Made by a program: the position numbers and the translations under genes. Source: Elymus sibiricus (taxonomy: Eukaryota > Streptophyta > Magnoliopsida > Poales > Poaceae). Taken from it: DNA of 64,000 nt. Under the pieces are notes generated by a model. That model was not told the origin of the DNA. It ran no database searches and saw only the letters and a list, made by a program, of their open reading frames with translations. Below are positions 1 through 10,205 of the stretch, in pieces; position 1 is the stretch's first letter, and every line of letters begins with the position of its first letter. The stretch spans positions 430,071,379-430,135,378 of the forward strand of contig CM077676.1 of assembly GCA_039707655.1 (NCBI GenBank). The letters are read 5' to 3'.

Positions 1-50
1 CGACCTGTCCGAGTCAAAAAAAAACAAAACAATCTACAATGTCTCTTTCA

Positions 51-363
51 GACCCCCGCCGATGCAAACATCCAACGGCGGTCTCGGGGACTACACCCAG
101 TGGGTGCACTCAGCGTGCCCCCACTGGACCTACTATCACTCGACCAGGTCCGGCCTGTCCGAGTGCAAACGAACAGCAAAATACAAAAAAGACCCCCGCC
201 GATGTCACCAACATTCGACAGCGGTCTCGGGGACTACACCCAGTGGGTGCACTCAGCGTGCCCCCACTGGACAAATGTCCACTAGACCAGGTCAGCCCTG
301 GCCGAGTGCGTGACAAGCAATTACCACTCGACCAGGTCAGTCCTGGCCGAGTGAGTGACAAGC
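51..363. repeat. Tandem repeats of Gypsy internal region
   Basis: A unit of about 140 bp is repeated twice, starting at 51 and 191 with the shared string gacccccgccgatg, and the copies diverge near 286. A shorter unit of about 44 bp follows at about 286 and 330 (accaggtcag-c/t-cctggccgagtg). Such arrays are common between pol and the 3' LTR of large grass Gypsy elements, which fits the LTR at 2906. The short open frames over this block are repeat artefacts. Confidence 0.75.
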
Positions 364-463
364 GACTACACATCGACGGACAGAAAACACTCAGTGGGTG
401 CAGAGTCAAGTCAAGATAAACGGAAAACAACACAATCAAAAACGAACTTACAAGCGCACTTAC

Positions 464-2558
464 TCGGACGTTCGCTCGAAGCGCCGAGCTGGCGTCGTAA
501 GCTAACTTGCTGGCCTCGTACGCCTCCTTCGTGTGCCGCATCATGTGCTCGGCTTGGATCATCGCCTCCTTTGCAGCTCCAGTCTGATCTTCTGGAACAT
601 GATACAGAGGAAAGGTAGACTGTGGAGGGAGTGGTGATACAGCCAGAAGGACTGGCGCTTGAGAGACTGGCGCTTGAGAGACCGGCGCTTGAGGCGGATT
701 GGCGAGCTTCACGGTCATAAGATCCGGTGCTGAATCTGGTTCAGTCGGAGTAGGAGCTGCGGGGTCGGCACTCCTCTGAAGCTCATCTTCACCGTCATCA
801 GCGATCTGGAGAACATTCCTTGGCTCTGCAGTCACCAGACAACATTTCACACGACTGTCGAATGGTTTGAGAAAAATGTCGAATGACAATATGTCATACC
901 TCGGCGGGAAGTAGCTGCGTCGGACGTATCCTTCTCCGCGCCTTCCTCAGCCCGCACCGGTGACGTCACCGAGGTAGCAGCCCTGACATTCAAGTTTCAC
1001 TCGGTCAGCAAAAATATGAAGTTCAGCAACAAGTTAAGCAAGGAGCGAGGATACTTACGTCGAAGCAATCGGCATGGCAACCTTCATCCTTGGAAGAGCC
1101 TTCCGGGGCTTTGTAGGAGCAACCTTGGGCTGTTTGGCGACTTTTTCGGTCGGTTCCGGCGTCGGTGTCCGATTGAGCTTCGAGCTCCTGGTGGTCGACC
1201 CCACGGTCCGACCTTGGTCGATTGCAGGATCTTGTTGCTTCTTGGAACGTCCCTCAGTACGCGGAGGAGATTGAACTTCGACTTCTTCGCTCTCTTCCGA
1301 GTCGTCATCGCTGCCTTCACCGTCCTCAGCATAATTGATGTCGGCGCTGTCGCCTTCACTCTCCACCCCTTCAACGTTCTGTTCTCCATTCGGCACAGGT
1401 GAATACATGTTTGTGAACTCCTGCAAAGATTCAAGTCAGTCAGTTGAAGACACATTCACTCGACAAGTTATAAAAGTAATCGACAATGACATGACTCACC
1501 ACGTTCGGTGGGCGCTCAGCGGAGAAGGGCAAGACTCTTTTGGATCCTTGGGGGTTGTCACGCGCTCCAGTGATGCCGCCCAGCCATTGAACGACTGTTT
1601 CTTCTGAGACATCCTCCGGATGGGTACGAGTGGTGTCGTCGACTCCCGAGTAATGCCACATGGGATGGTCCCATGCCAGGAGCGGCTGGATCCGTCGACC
1701 GAGGAACACCTCCAGCAGATCCAGACCAGTCACTCCGCCACGAATCAGATTCACTACACCATTCATCAAGATTCCTACGTTGGCCTTCTCTTCATCGGCC
1801 ACAGTCAGAGATTTGGGCACAGTGGGTCGAGCCAGTGTGAAGGGGGGAAGACCAGTCGACACGTTTGGGGATGCGACATCGTTGCAATAGAACCAAGTCG
1901 ACTGCCAGCCCCGCACTGAGTCCGGAAAGGTTAACGCCGGGAAAGCACTCCCCGTCCTCTTTTGGAGGCCCAAACCCCCACATAACTGGATAACGTTGGT
2001 CTTGCTATCACTAGTTTGGGCTTTCTTGACCGACTGGGAGCGGATGGTGAAAATATGCTTGAACAAACCCCAGTGAGGGGGACAACCCAAGAAACACTCG
2101 CACATCGTCACAAATGCGGCAAGGTACGCAATAGCATTGGGAGGGAAATGATGAAGTTGTGCCCCGAAGAAATTCAAGAAACCACGGAAGAAGGGATGAG
2201 GAGGCAGAGAAAAACCTCTCTCCAAGTGAGTGGTCACGAGGACCCGCTCACCCTCGCGCGGCTCCGGCTCAGCTTCCGCCCCCGGTAGCCTCCACGACCC
2301 GGCCGCTATCAGGACGTCGGTGACGAGCTTCTCAACGTCCTCCTCCGTGACGGTCAACGGCAAGAAGTCGCCCTGGATCCATCTTGGCGGCGCCGCGGCT
2401 CGGGCGCTCGATGGCTTCTTCCCCTTCGCCGTCCTCTTGGCACGCTCCAACTTCGCCGTCTTGTCTTTCGTCATTGTTGCGGCGGCGGGCGGATTCGAGA
2501 TGGGCGGCGCGGTGGCGGAGCAGAGGAAGCGGGGGAGACGGGGGGAAAATGGACGCAC
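464..2558 (-). CDS. Antisense TE gene with putative gypsy-type transposon domain (Transposase_28-like), 4 exons visible
   Basis: This unusual retrotransposon passenger gene is transcribed opposite to gag. Exon 1 (2558-1500) encodes an Ala/Lys-rich start and then a conserved core containing FSLPPHPFFRGFLNFF and QLHHFPPNAIAYLAAFV, typical of the grass putative gypsy-type transposon domain. Exon 2 (1420-1059) is acidic. Exon 3 (982-900) is short. Exon 4 (825-464) contains FPLYHVPEDQTGAAKEAM. All three introns have GT-AG ends on the minus strand (GTGAGT, GTAAGT and GTATGA donors), and the reading frame is kept across every junction. Exon 4 ends at another good donor (GTAAGT), so a further exon to the left is likely but was not identified. 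The biochemical function of this family is not known to me. It lies between internal tandem repeats and an LTR, as expected for the 3' internal region of a Gypsy element. Confidence 0.7.
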
Positions 2559-2905
2559 TGTTGCAAATTCCCCCCCCCCCGCTCTAGTTTCTTATATCCG
2601 TCAACCCGAGTCACTGACTCGTGGGCCCGCTGAATCCCTGTGTATCCCGTTAACAATGGAGGCGCGATACGTGGCGCTAAAAGCGGCGCAAGGATCGAGG
2701 GGTCGTGCCCCCGTCTTTTGCGTCATCCCCGCTCAGCGCACGCTCCCCGAAATTTTGTACCCCGTGAAATCTGGGCCGGGCCGAATGCTAGAAGCCCCAG
2801 TCGTCACAGGCATCAGTAAAATCTCGAAGCTCATTCGGAACGTTGAGGTTGGCAGAACCTGCACTGCCCCTTTCCCACTCGAACCCCGATCCATTCGGGG
2901 GCTAA

Positions 2906-3496
2906 TGATGAGGATATGTACCTAGGGTAGGGTCTTAGGCCTGACCTACATACCCTACCTAAGGACACCGCATTGGAGACCTTAAAGATTACAAGATTAC
3001 AAGGAAGATTCCGACTGAAATCACCATGGCGCATGAGTCACTCGACAGAAAATTCACTCGGAGGTTCCTCCCACCATTCGACAGCCGCCTTTTCACTCGG
3101 AAGAACCAGAAGTCAGTCGACCGCAGAAGACCAGAAGCCACTCCTGGGAGGCCAACGGGCAGGTGTTCGACTGGTCACCATGATTAGCATTTATTGCATG
3201 CGTTATCAGTAACGCTCTCCTTTACTCCCCACGATCGAACCCTTGGTTGCCTGACGTTTATGAGGGGCAGCGCACTCTATATAAGACACCCCTCCCCTCT
3301 GGCACAAGGGTTCGCACCCCCCTGTATCTCACTCATACCACACGACAGAAAGCTTCCGAGCGCTAAGACGTAGGGCTGTTACCTCCACGAGAGGGGCCTG
3401 AACTCATACATCCGTGTGTACAATCTCGCCGTAGCTAGGACTCTGCCCTCTCCTTACGTACCCCTAACCTCTACTGTCAGGCTCGTTCACACGACA
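2906..3496 (+). repeat. Complete Gypsy LTR (591 bp)
   Basis: It starts TGATGAGGATATG at 2906 after a G-rich tract (gggggctaa) and ends ACGACA at 3496, giving TG...CA ends. A primer binding site follows one base later. It contains a TATA-like stretch (ctctatataag, about 3275). Its last ~400 bp recur at 6382-6785 with about ten visible differences. The LTR serves as the 3' LTR of the internal region on its left and as the 5' LTR of the one on its right. Confidence 0.85.
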
Positions 3497-3497
3497 G

Positions 3498-3516
3498 TTG
3501 GCGCCCACCGTGGGGC
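3498..3516 (+). other. Primer binding site
   Basis: TTGGCGCCCACCGTGGGGC lies one base after the LTR end. This is the usual primer binding site string of many grass Gypsy elements, and it fixes the orientation of the element as left to right. Confidence 0.8.
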
Positions 3517-3562
3517 AGGCGTCTAAGCAACTTCTGGCGAGGTTGTGTTTTTCATCTTCATC

Positions 3563-5605
3563 ATGTCTTCCGGCGGCGGTTTGGTCCTGGGCCGCGAGAT
3601 CCGTCTCGGTGCGCTCACCTTCGTCGCCGACGACTCCGCATGGCTCCAGGAAGCCCCTCTTGACGTTGAGGCTCTCCCTGTTCGCGGGGCGACGCACTTC
3701 AGCGCGAGTTCATGCGGCGTTCTTCTTCGGCAGCCGTCGACCCAGTACATATCGGCTCCGGCATCGTTCACTCTCCCCGCTGTGCGTCGCCGCAAGCGAT
3801 CTGGTCGCTCGCGGCTCCAGCGATGGGTGAGGCGTGCGGCGGCGCACCAGGCGTCGACTCCGCAGATTGCGGCTATCGAGCCCGCCGAGTCACTTCATGG
3901 CGCGTTCGATTCGGCGTCAGATCAATCTGAGCTCCCTTCCGAGTGTGAAAGCTGCGATCCGGCAGCAGAAGTTTTCATGGCGGGTTCTCTTCAGAGTCCG
4001 CCCGGCTACGGCCGTGGCGGCCGCGAGCGTGGCGGCCCGTCGAGTGATCAGCAGCGCAGGGATGAGGAGGTCCTCCAAACCCCCATCGTCGGCGTGACTG
4101 CAGAGGCCCAAGCTCTGGACGCTGGGCGTCTGGCCACTTTGGCGGAGCGCACGCGCCTCGAGGAGATGCAGAGGACACTCGACGAGCGCACTCGACTGCG
4201 TCAGTTATTCCCTCCAGTCGACGACAACCTTCAGGTATTCCGTACTCCCATCCAGAACGTTGCGGCAGCGGCTAGGATTGCAGATTCTATCCAGCCGTCC
4301 AATTCTGAGGCTGGCAGAGGTCTTGAGTAGATCCGAGCTCTGCTTGGGGCGGCTCGAGAGCAGAACTCTGCTGTCTCTCAGTCGCGCAACAGGATACACA
4401 GCAGATCAGCTAAGGCAGACACGGTCCAATCGGCCCACAGTCCAGGGTCACCTCTGTGTCGCAGAGGCGGAGATTATAGTAATGATCAGTTCAGAGATCA
4501 GAGGCGAGATCAGTTTGCTCCTCGATATCACTGTGATGACCACCGTCGAGTGCCCATTCCTCCGCGGAGTGGTCCATACGTGCCCCGGGACTATGATGAT
4601 AGGCGCCCGTACGGTGATGAGCGGGACCCTGGGTTCGACGCGAGATCAGTTCTCGTACAGAACCGGGTCGACAGGGGCAGGTATAACAGAGATGGCTATG
4701 ACAAAGGTTTTCCGAGTGGAAGCGGTGCAGTTGTTTCTGGGCCAGAGTGTTTTAGTAGAGCCATTCGATCTGCTGAGATTCCCCCCAACTTCAGGTTGGC
4801 AGCTAGGGTTAGCAAATTCACCGGTGAGTCGAAGCTAGAAACTTGGCTAGATGATTACCGAGTGGCTGTACAGATTGGTGGAGGCAACGACAACATAGCT
4901 ATGAAGCACTTGTCTCTGATGTTGGACGGTTCAGCCCGAGCATGGCTGAATCAGTTGGCTCCTTCTAGCATCTATTGCTGGGAGGATCTTGCCCGAGTGT
5001 TTATCAAAACTTTCGAAGGCACTTGCAAGCATCCTGCTGGATTGACTGAGTTGCAGCATTGTGTACAGAAGCCGAATGAAACTTTGAGGGATTACATTCA
5101 GCGTTGGACCACTCTTCATCACACAGTGGAAGGTGTTTCCGAGCACCAAGCTGTTTGCGCCTTCAAGGCCGGCGTTAGATACAGAGAGCTCTACTTGAAG
5201 TTTGGTCGGACAGGACATATGTCTCTTAGCAAGATGATGGAAATTGACACTAAGTATGCCAACGGCGAAGAGGAGGATCGCCTCCGCAGTGGCAAAGGAA
5301 AAGCGGTGGACAATGGCGCCGGCGGCGAAAATTCCAGTCGAAAGCAAAAGCGTAAAGCTGATGTTTCTGCTCAGGCAGAAGTAGCCGCTCTGGCGGCGCA
5401 AGGAAAAGGGAAAGGGAAGCCCAAGGGGCAGTTTACTCAAAAGGAAGTCAAAGAATCAGTCGACGGATGTCTGGGATATGCCGTGTGCCATTCACACGAA
5501 GAAGGACGAAGAAGGCAACTTGATTTTGCCGAAACACACTACTCGACAGTGCAGATTACTGATCCAGCAGTTCAAGGAAGGACAGTCGAGTGGAAAAGAT
5601 CCTGA
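3563..5605 (+). pseudogene. Gypsy gag polyprotein, broken by an amber codon
   Basis: The capsid precursor of the retrotransposon. The chosen ATG at 3563 starts MSSGGGLVLGREIRLG; an earlier ATG at 3545 is in frame. The frame is open to a TAG at 4328-4330, then continues in the same frame through an Arg-rich stretch and the Retrotrans_gag core (about 4740-5250: ARVSKFTGESKLETWLDDY, RAWLNQLAP, TLRDYIQRWTTL). A Lys/Gly-rich tail follows. TAG could come from CAG by C-to-T change at a methylated cytosine. Near 5480 the frame shifts to the protease frame, where a Cys/His-rich stretch (MPCAIH...HTTRQC) resembles the element's zinc-knuckle region. The amber codon and the shift make it non-coding for a full gag-pol unless read through. 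Confidence 0.85.
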
Positions 5606-6479
5606 GAAAGAAGAAGATGAAGAGCAGGATGACTTCCCTGAGGTTAATGCCACTTTGATGATTTTTGCTGATGTAGAAAGCAAGAGTCGACTGAAGGTCA
5701 TAAACAGGGAGGTCAACATGGCTGTTCCTGCCACCCCTACGTACCTCAAGTGGTCCCAGACTCCTATCACCTTCGATCAGTCGGACCACCCCGCTCATGT
5801 TGCTACCCCAGGTCAGCAGGCTTTAGTGGTGGATCCGGTGGTAGGAGGCACTCGACTCCGCAAAGTTCTCATGGACGGAGGGAGTGGCCTGAACATTTTA
5901 TACGCAGATACCCTTAAGGGGATGGGCATTCCGATGTCCAGGCTCAGTGAGAGCAATATGCAATTCCACGGGGTCATCCCTGGAAAGAAGGCCAAGTCAC
6001 TCGGTCAGATTGCATTGGATGTGGTGTTTGGCACCGACAAGAATTTTCGCAAGGAAAAGTTGACGTTTGAAGTTGTAGACTTTCAGAGTGCATATCAAGC
6101 CATCCTTGGTCGTCCGGCTTATGCACGTTTCATGGCCCGTCCATGTTACGTGTATCTCAAGCTGAAGATGCCCGGGCCCAAGGGTGTGATCACAGTCACA
6201 GGGAATCAACAGAGGGCTGAGGAGTGCCTCCAGCAGGGCTCCAAGATTGCCGACCAGCAAATGGTTGTGGTCGAGTTGGAAGAATACAAGAAGAATGCTG
6301 ATCCCGCCGATCTATTGCGTTCCAAGAAGCCCGCCACTGAGTCTGCTTTTCAGTCGGCAGGAGACGTGAAACCAGTGCATATTCACCCTCGGAAGAACCA
6401 GAAGTCAGTCGACCGCAGAAGACCAGAAGCCACTCCTGGGAGGCCAACGGGCAGGCGTTCGACTGGTCACCATGATTAG
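5478..6479 (+). pseudogene. Gypsy protease region, reading into a truncated 3' LTR
   Basis: This frame carries a retropepsin-like aspartic protease: VLMDGGSGLNILYADTLKGM, with the catalytic D in the DGGS motif, and later FEVVDFQSAYQAILGRPAY. It would mature the gag-pol polyprotein. There is no reverse transcriptase, RNase H or integrase. At about 6382 the protein runs straight into LTR sequence and ends in a fortuitous tail. The pol remainder, polypurine tract and first part of the 3' LTR were therefore lost in one deletion. The overlap with the gag frame is in the +1 direction. Confidence 0.85.
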
Positions 6480-6785
6480 CATTTATTGCATGCGTTATCA
6501 GTAATGCTCTCCTTTACTCCCCACGATCGAACCGGTTGCCTGACGTTTATGAGGGGCAGTGCACTCTATATAAGCCACCCCTCCCCTCTGTCACAAGGGT
6601 TCGCACCCCCCTGTATCTCACTCATACCACACGACAGAAAGCTTCCGAGCGCTGAGACGTAGGGCTGTTACCTCCACGAGAGGGGCCTGAACTCATACAT
6701 CCGTGTGTACAATCTCGCCGTAGCTAGGACTCTGCCCTCTCCTTACGTACTCCTAACCTCTACTGTCAGGCTCGTTCCCACCACA
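6382..6785 (+). repeat. Truncated Gypsy 3' LTR
   Basis: It matches 3093-3496 and ends ccaccaca at 6785. The first ~190 bp of the LTR are missing. Around the junction both copies read ttcac followed by ctcgg/tcgg, so short homology may have guided the deletion. About ten base differences from the full LTR suggest an old insertion. Confidence 0.85.
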
Positions 6786-7113
6786 GACAGGACGTATTAG
6801 AAGCGCAGGTTGTGCAACACGCGCTACAGGTAGGAACACAGTGGTAGCGCGGCTCACTGGCATGCGCTGCAACTAAGGCACCCATCCCTCGCACCGCTCA
6901 GAGAAAATCCCTCTTTCTCGCGTGAGCCCCCACTCTCTCTCTCTCTGCTGCGACTCCTCGCCGCCGCATCCACCGCTCCCGAGCTTGCCTCCCTCCGCTA
7001 CATCCTCCCCTCCGGCTGGATTCAACGCTCGTGCCCACCAGCAGCCCTCCCTCGCGGCTAGGGTTTCGGGCGCGGCGGCGCCTCTCACTCCGGCGGTGAG
7101 GGAGCTGGTGCTG

Positions 7114-7686
7114 ATGCAGCAGGAGCGGTGGCGGCGGCGGGATGATGAGGAGGAGGTGCGGCGCCAGATGTTCGGAGGAGGGGCGGCGTTCCACCCGGCG
7201 GCGGCCGCGGCCGCGCTGGGCCAGCAGCAGCAGCACCAGGCGGCGGAGTACGGGGAGCTCGGGGGCGGCGTCGGCGCCGCTGGGTTGTACGAGAGCGAGG
7301 CGGGCGGGGGAGGGGGGTCCGGCAGCAAGCGCACCCGCGCCGCCGAGAAGGTGGTGTCCCGCTTCCCCATCATCAACCGTTTTCCCCTGAGTTTCGCTTC
7401 GCTTTTCTGCTCTTCTCACATTGTTTTCTCGGCTGCTCTTGCTTGCTTGATTGGGACGCAGCGGCGGAGGAGCAGGATCAGCGAGAAGATGAAGGCGTTG
7501 CAGAGTCTGATACCCAGTTCCAACAAGGTCGGCACCACAGAACCAACTACTGTACCACTTTATTTTTCTTCGTCCCTGAATTTGGGGCTACTGAGTTTCG
7601 TCGTGCTTGTGTGGTTACAGACTGACAAGGCATCCATGCTTGACGAGGCCATTGAGTATCCGAAGCAACTTCAGCTCCAAGTACAG
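7114..7686 (+). pseudogene. bHLH transcription factor fragment (SPATULA/ALCATRAZ/PIF-like) with damaged basic region
   Basis: Three exons are visible: 7114-7350 (Gln/Gly/Ala-rich N-terminus ending [10 protein letters not shown]), 7462-7527 ([18 protein letters not shown]) and 7621-7686 ([20 protein letters not shown]). The two 66-bp exons match the exon pattern of plant SPATULA/ALC/PIF-type bHLH genes, which dimerise through the HLH and bind E/G-box DNA. Family members read RAAEVHNLSEKRRRSR here; six residues (VHNLSE), including the His and Glu that contact the E-box, are missing at the end of exon 1. A Leu in helix 2 is Pro (codon 7660-7662). No further bHLH exons follow. The start ATG at 7114 is a guess; the frame is open upstream to 6922. 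It is likely a captured, non-functional copy. Confidence 0.75.
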
Positions 7687-8495
7687 GTCAGTAAAATGCA
7701 TGTCTGGATGGCTGGTTGATGTAGAGGTTAACTTGCTAGTGCATTTATTTTAACTGATGGTCCAAACTGCAAACATTGACGCAAGAGTTTTACTGTGGGT
7801 GTTGTCCTTATTGATTCTTTATCCAATCCATAGTGAAGTAATGCCCGGAAATTTTCCACACAGCAAAGCAGTGGCTACTTTCTGTTCTGTCTAGTGTTTT
7901 CTAGCCATATCTTATAGAACTGTTGATTTCCTTGGATTCACAATGGGATTTATAATGCTGATCAAAATGTTGATATGTTAGGACTAGTTTCCTAGTGCAA
8001 ATGCACTTCGGCAAATCCTGTGCCAATTGACATTTATGCTAGCTAGCTATATTCAGTTGGTAGGTGCTAGTAATTAAACTGCACGTTTAAAATTTAAGAT
8101 TCGGTAGTGTTGTCTATCTAGTCTGATTTATACACTACATTCCTAAGGTGAAATATTTTTTGTAACTGAAATATATAGTCTGAGTTTCATTCAGTTATTT
8201 GTCACTTTTTAACTGAATATCTTTTTGTAACTGAAATATCTGTGTACTTACAGTGCCATTTTCTAAAAATTCCAGTCCAAATTGTAGTGTAATTTTCATT
8301 TTGTAATTTATCCTATGTAAACTACAGTGTAATGTCAGTGTACTTACATATTTCAGAAAACTACTGCGAGAGTGAGAGGGACCATGTGCTGGTTCTTGCT
8401 ATTCCCGCTGGCAATGGCCTGCAGGTGGAAGGAGGGGGAGGAGAGAGGAGCCGCAGCAAACCACCACGCTCTGCTCTCTTCCTGACGCTACTGCA
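7687..8495. other. AT-rich stretch, no gene seen
   Basis: This is AT-rich intron-like sequence after the last bHLH exon. It has no coding frame of note and no clear terminal repeats. Around 8340-8430 an exon-like GC-richer patch begins. Confidence 0.5.
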
Positions 8496-8728
8496 GGTTC
8501 AGATGCTGCTGCTGCTGTCGGTTCTGCTCCTGCCACCACGGTGGCCGCTCCTCCCGGCGGATTCGCATGCAATTGCAATGCCGCTCAGGCGTGGTGGGAG
8601 AAGACCTTCTCGTTCCAGCGCAGCAATGGCACACAGCCCCTCGCCTTCCGCTTCGTCTTCGTCGCCGGCAAACTGCAGCTTCAGGAAGACCTCGGCCCTG
8701 AATTCGGTGTCCACGGCCAAACCCAGGT
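8496..8728 (+). other. Exon-like fragment, unidentified
   Basis: After a plausible acceptor (ctactgcag) there is an open frame with a run of Ala, then FACNCNAAQAWWEKTFSF and PLAFRFVFVAGKLQLQEDLG, ending at a GT after QTQ (gtacct). Composition and boundaries look like a genuine exon, but I do not recognise the family. It may be a second captured gene fragment in the CACTA element. Confidence 0.4.
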
Positions 8729-9378
8729 ACCTACAAACTCCCCTCTGTTCTGTTTTAGACCAACTCTGTTTTTCTGCTAGTCAAATAGACCGTAATACTA
8801 GTGCCATTGTGTAGCTAGATATATCATTGTTGGTTCTGATGCTTATTGATTGACACACCAAGTGATGTTACTGCTGATGATTACTAGTACTACAACAATA
8901 ATACATCTGCAACCAAGAGTTAAATTGAAATGACCTGACAGTAAAGGGTACAATGTTGGTAATACATCTGCTGTTGCTGATGCCTTCTTGCTTGCTTGCG
9001 AATGACCTGGGAATTACTTCTACTTGGTGCACAGCCTTTGCTTGTTGCAATTTGCCTCAAAAGCTTGGATTCAGAATCTATAATAAGATTTGGTACTGCC
9101 TTGGAATTCCTTATCTCCTTTCACTTGTGGTCATGCCTAGCACTGTATGGTTCTTAAGTTGGGTTTTCCCCAATTTCTAGGATTGGTCTGTTTGGTACTG
9201 ATTATAATTAATATATACTATGCTGCTGCTATATGCTTTTGTATCTGCTATTGTTACTTAGTGCTCTATAGGTTACTGTTATACTGTACTAATGCTCCAG
9301 GTTCTTTGTGAGTTCCTAGTAGTGGTCTTGGTTCATTGTTTAATTCCAGGATTTGTGAGTTCCTAGTAGGGAACACAT
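8729..9378. other. No gene seen
   Basis: AT-rich sequence without a coding frame or clear repeats. A short phrase, gtgagttcctagtag, occurs twice, near 9308 and 9355. Confidence 0.5.
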
Positions 9379-9379
9379 G

Positions 9380-9800
9380 CATGGACATGAAGCTGCGGCG
9401 GCGACGACGATGATATCGACATGGGGCTGCTGCGGCGACGATGACGACGACATCGACATCGACACGGGGCGCAGCGGCGATGACGACGACGACATCGTCA
9501 CGGTGCTGCGGCGGCGACGACGACGATATCGACATGGGGCTGCGGCGGCGATGATGATGACGACATCGACATCGACACGGGGCGCGGCGGCGACGACGAC
9601 GACGACATCGTCACGGTGCTGCGGCGGCGACGACGACGATGACATCGTCACGGTGCTGCGGCGGTGGCGACGACCACGACATCAACACCATCAACATGGG
9701 CTTGTGGAGGCGACATCGTCACGGTGCTGCGGCGGCGGCGACGACCACGACATCAACACCATCAACACGGGCTTGTGGAGGCGCCGACGCCGACGACCTA
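9380..9800. repeat. GAC/CGG-rich minisatellite
   Basis: Imperfect units of gcggcgacgacgac...atcgacatcgacacgg recur about seven times. Any frame gives Asp/Ile or Arg runs, so the apparent proteins on both strands are artefacts of the repeat. Confidence 0.85.
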
Positions 9801-9964
9801 TACGCGTGGCGTATATTGTATATATATGTATTAATTATCTATATCAGATATGTATGATTGACTGTATGCATAACATGTACATATTATGAAATGCATGTAT
9901 GTGAGTACTATGAAATGTATGTCTAAACTGGAATAGGTAGATTTTTTTTAAAAAAAATCCTAAT

Positions 9965-10205
9965 TAGTTACTAGTAGCGTGGGTGTATCATAGACGTGCT
10001 ACTACTATTCTGTTAGTAGTAGCGCGGGTGTTAAATAGTAGTAGCGCGGGGCACCAGCGCTACTGGTATGTCTGTTTATCAGTAGCGTGGGGTAAAACAA
10101 GCGCTACTGCTAAAAAATAGCTGTAGCGCCGTAGCAGTAGCGCGTCTGCCAGCGCTACTGGTAGCAAAAAAACCAGCGCTACTGGTAAGCATTTTTCTAG
10201 TAGTG
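9965..10205. repeat. CACTA family A right subterminal repeats and terminus
   Basis: Roughly ten short motifs of agtagcgcggg and their inverse cgctactg are packed into 240 bp, ending ctagtagtg at 10205. In CACTA elements such motifs bind the TnpA-type protein. The same architecture is seen at 42955-43160. Confidence 0.8.

Larger units (their letters stand above)
6786..10205 (+). mobile_element. CACTA family A, right portion, with captured gene fragments
   Basis: The right end is clear: an array of agtagcgcgg / cgctactg subterminal repeats (9965-10205) ending ctagtagtg, the inverse of a CACTACTAG terminus. The next three bases are cgg, a possible target duplication. Just after the Gypsy LTR (6800-6865) there are weaker gcgcgctac and ggtagcgcgg motifs that may be the left subterminal region. 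No left CACTA terminus was found, so it is lost or lies outside the window. The same family ends at 43160. The bHLH fragment (7114-7686), an unidentified exon (about 8496-8728) and a GAC-rich minisatellite lie inside, so gene capture (Pack-CACTA) is inferred. Confidence 0.55.

Noticed and set aside
9266..9889. Asp-, Ile- and Arg-rich proteins on both strands
   Set aside because: Translation of a GAC/CGG minisatellite; no start context or conserved domain.
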